From WVXP01 sp964348095 (GTDB lineage: Bacteria > Desulfobacterota > BSN033 > WVXP01): a DNA stretch of 64,000 bases. This document shows, one piece after another, positions 62,500 to 64,000 of the stretch. A program made the translations under genes and the position numbers. The stretch covers positions 1-64,000 of the forward strand of contig CAYGBK010000041.1 of the NCBI GenBank assembly GCA_964348095.1, read 5' to 3'. Below the pieces are notes generated by a model, which had not been told where the DNA came from, ran no database searches, and saw only the letters and a program-made list of their open reading frames with translations. Numbering within the stretch: position 1 is the stretch's first letter; the number at the start of each line of letters is the position of its first letter.

Positions 62500-63963
62500 T
62501 CAGTCAATCGGTGGTCTTTGTAAGTGAAAATCCGTGTTCTGTTCGAATGTATAAGCCGCGCGGAGGATCGCTTCCTCTCCAAAATGGGGCCCCAAAAGCT
62601 GCAGACCGATAGGAAGACCCTGCCGGCTGAGGCCACAGGGGATTGAAATACCGGGGATGCCTGCCATATTCACAGGAATTGTAAAGACATCCATCAGATA
62701 CATCTGGAGCGGATCTTCCGTTTTCTCCCCAATCTGGAAAGCGGGTGTCGGAGAGGTCGGTGTAAGAATGACGTCGATATCCCTGAATGCCCAATCAAAG
62801 TCTTGTTTCACTAACGCCCTAACCTGAGCGGCCTTCTTGTAATAGGCGTCATAATATCCGGCGGAAAGTGCATATGTTCCGAGCATGATCCTTCGCTTGA
62901 CCTCGGGGCCGAACCCTTCGGTCCGGGTCTTCCGATACATGTCAACGATGCCTCCATGCTCATCGACCCTATGGCCATACCTCACGCCGTCGTATCTAGC
63001 CAGGTTTGAACTCGCCTCAGCGGTACAGATTATATAGTAAGCAGCCAATGCGTACTCTGTGTGCGGCAGGGAGATCTCCTTGCACGAGGCTCCCCATTTT
63101 TCGAACAACCCGATACTACCCTGAATGGCCTTCTCAACGTCAGGGTCCATTCCCGCTATGAAGTACTCTTTAGGAATTCCAATCTTCACCCCCGTGACAC
63201 CCATCACGAGGGCTTTCTTGAAATCTGCCGTTTCGACATTCACTGAAGTGGAATCTTTAGGATCGAATCCGCACAGAGCATTCATCAGGATGGCACTATC
63301 CTCAACATCCCTCGTAATCGGGCCCACCTGGTCGAGGGATGACGCAAATGCGACCAAGCCGTAACGTGAAACCCGACCGTAGGTGGGCTTCAGTCCGACC
63401 ACACCACAGAAAGATGCGGGCTGACGGATCGAGCCTCCTGTATCTGACCCGAGAGCAGCAATGCATTCACCCGCGGCCAGAGCCGCTGCAGACCCTCCGC
63501 TCGATCCCCCTGGCACGCGATCCAGGGCCCAAGGGTTTTTGGTTGGCCCGAAATGGGAGTTTTCAGTGGAGGAGCCCATGGCAAACTCGTCCATATTGGT
63601 CTTACCGAGGAAAACCGATTTCTGAGCCTTCAGTCTCTGAATTACGGTTGCATCGTAAGATGGGACAAAATTCTCAAGGATTCTCGATCCGCACGTTGTT
63701 CTCCATCCCTGGGTGCAGAGAATATCTTTAACAGCAAGGGGAACCCCTGAAAGGTCAGAAGACGTCTCACCTTTGGCAAACATCTCATCAGCCAGTTTAG
63801 CCTGTTTCACGGCATCTCCGCCCGTGACGGTTACATAGGCATTGATTTGGCTATCAACACGCTCGATCCGATCGATAAGAGCCTGTGTCACCTCGAGAGA
63901 CGACACCTTTTTCTCCACGAGCATTTTCCTGAGTTGGTGTATCGTCAGCCACTGGAGTTCCAT
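62500..63963 (-). CDS. gatA: Asp-tRNA(Asn)/Glu-tRNA(Gln) amidotransferase subunit A
   Basis: The 487-residue glutaminase subunit of GatCAB, which converts misacylated Glu-tRNA(Gln) or Asp-tRNA(Asn) to the correct form. The amidase signature GGSSGGSAAALAAGECIAAL and catalytic Ser region SDTGGSIRQPA are intact, along with PLAVKDILCTQGWRTTCGS. It is preceded by the end of a probable gatC. Its presence implies that this organism lacks a glutaminyl- or asparaginyl-tRNA synthetase. Confidence 0.97.
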   Translation of the reverse strand: MELQWLTIHQLRKMLVEKKVSSLEVTQALIDRIERVDSQINAYVTVTGGDAVKQAKLADEMFAKGETSSDLSGVPLAVKDILCTQGWRTTCGSRILENFVPSYDATVIQRLKAQKSVFLGKTNMDEFAMGSSTENSHFGPTKNPWALDRVPGGSSGGSAAALAAGECIAALGSDTGGSIRQPASFCGVVGLKPTYGRVSRYGLVAFASSLDQVGPITRDVEDSAILMNALCGFDPKDSTSVNVETADFKKALVMGVTGVKIGIPKEYFIAGMDPDVEKAIQGSIGLFEKWGASCKEISLPHTEYALAAYYIICTAEASSNLARYDGVRYGHRVDEHGGIVDMYRKTRTEGFGPEVKRRIMLGTYALSAGYYDAYYKKAAQVRALVKQDFDWAFRDIDVILTPTSPTPAFQIGEKTEDPLQMYLMDVFTIPVNMAGIPGISIPCGLSRQGLPIGLQLLGPHFGEEAILRAAYTFEQNTDFHLQRPPID

Positions 63964-63978
63964 TGCACCTCTCCCACC

Positions 63979-64000
63979 TCAGTCTTCAATAATCCGAGGC
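63979..64000 (-). CDS. gatC: End of a probable gatC, cut by the window edge
   Basis: Only the last codons are visible: Pro-Arg-Ile-Ile-Glu-Asp-stop, 15 bases before gatA. GatC proteins commonly end in a P-(K/R)-V/I-(I/V)-E motif and sit just upstream of gatA. Confidence 0.45.

Noticed and set aside
1..64000. CRISPR arrays, prophage and insertion sequences
   Set aside because: No regularly spaced repeats, transposase, integrase or phage structural genes were seen on either strand.

Overview
The window reads as a chromosomal segment of a deltaproteobacterium-like (Desulfobacterota-type) Gram-negative. The reasons are conserved gene orders rather than any database match: mutS-pcm-nlpD-rpoS, rplM-rpsI-argC, miaA-hfq, hflK-hflC, gap-pgk-tpiA-secG-tRNA-Leu, many sensor kinases with cysteine-rich PAS domains or tails, and a PilY1-like protein. 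The genus cannot be named from sequence alone. Most genes lie on the minus strand. A full tRNA gene was seen once, and no CRISPR array, prophage, insertion sequence or rRNA was seen.

Layout. 1-8.5 kb: the end of a lipid kinase gene, a GalU-like nucleotidyltransferase, the stress/mismatch-repair block rpoS-nlpD-pcm-mutS, then argC. 8.6-12.6 kb: rpsI, rplM, secF and secD, with a long hairpin element between secD and secF. 13-20 kb: hflKC, an AMP-forming acyl-CoA ligase, rluB, scpB, hfq and miaA. 20-22.7 kb: a histidine kinase and two stand-alone receiver proteins. 22.9-31.9 kb: a complete V/A-type ATP synthase operon in the archaeal order (H-I-K-E-C-F-A-B-D) headed by a small zinc-ribbon gene, with a divergent GAF-Fis regulator at 32.3 kb. 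33.4-41.8 kb: tsaC, purE, purD, a purH gene that holds only the IMP cyclohydrolase domain, and carAB behind a probable attenuator. 42-50 kb: a REC-GGDEF-PilZ protein, PilY1 and a large hybrid kinase. 50-52 kb: a gene-poor stretch with a small membrane protein, a DUF3303-like gene broken by one stop codon, and a RidA-family gene. 52.3-55.8 kb: the lower-glycolysis operon with secG and tRNA-Leu. 56-64 kb: an FmdB zinc ribbon, heptad repeats, a DnaA-like AAA+ protein beside an AT-rich region with DnaA boxes, rnz, tkt, and gatA preceded by the last codons of gatC.

How it fits together. Nearly all of it is housekeeping: translation, protein export, membrane protein quality control, purine and pyrimidine synthesis, carbon metabolism and ATP synthesis or ion pumping. 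The accessory interest lies in regulation: the divergent regulator and palindrome facing the V/A-ATPase operon, the c-di-GMP protein with a replaced phosphoacceptor next to PilY1, the DnaA paralogue with an altered Walker B motif, the carAB leader, and a small family of hairpin elements in intergenic gaps. I found no clear undescribed multi-gene system; the strongest leads are listed as findings.
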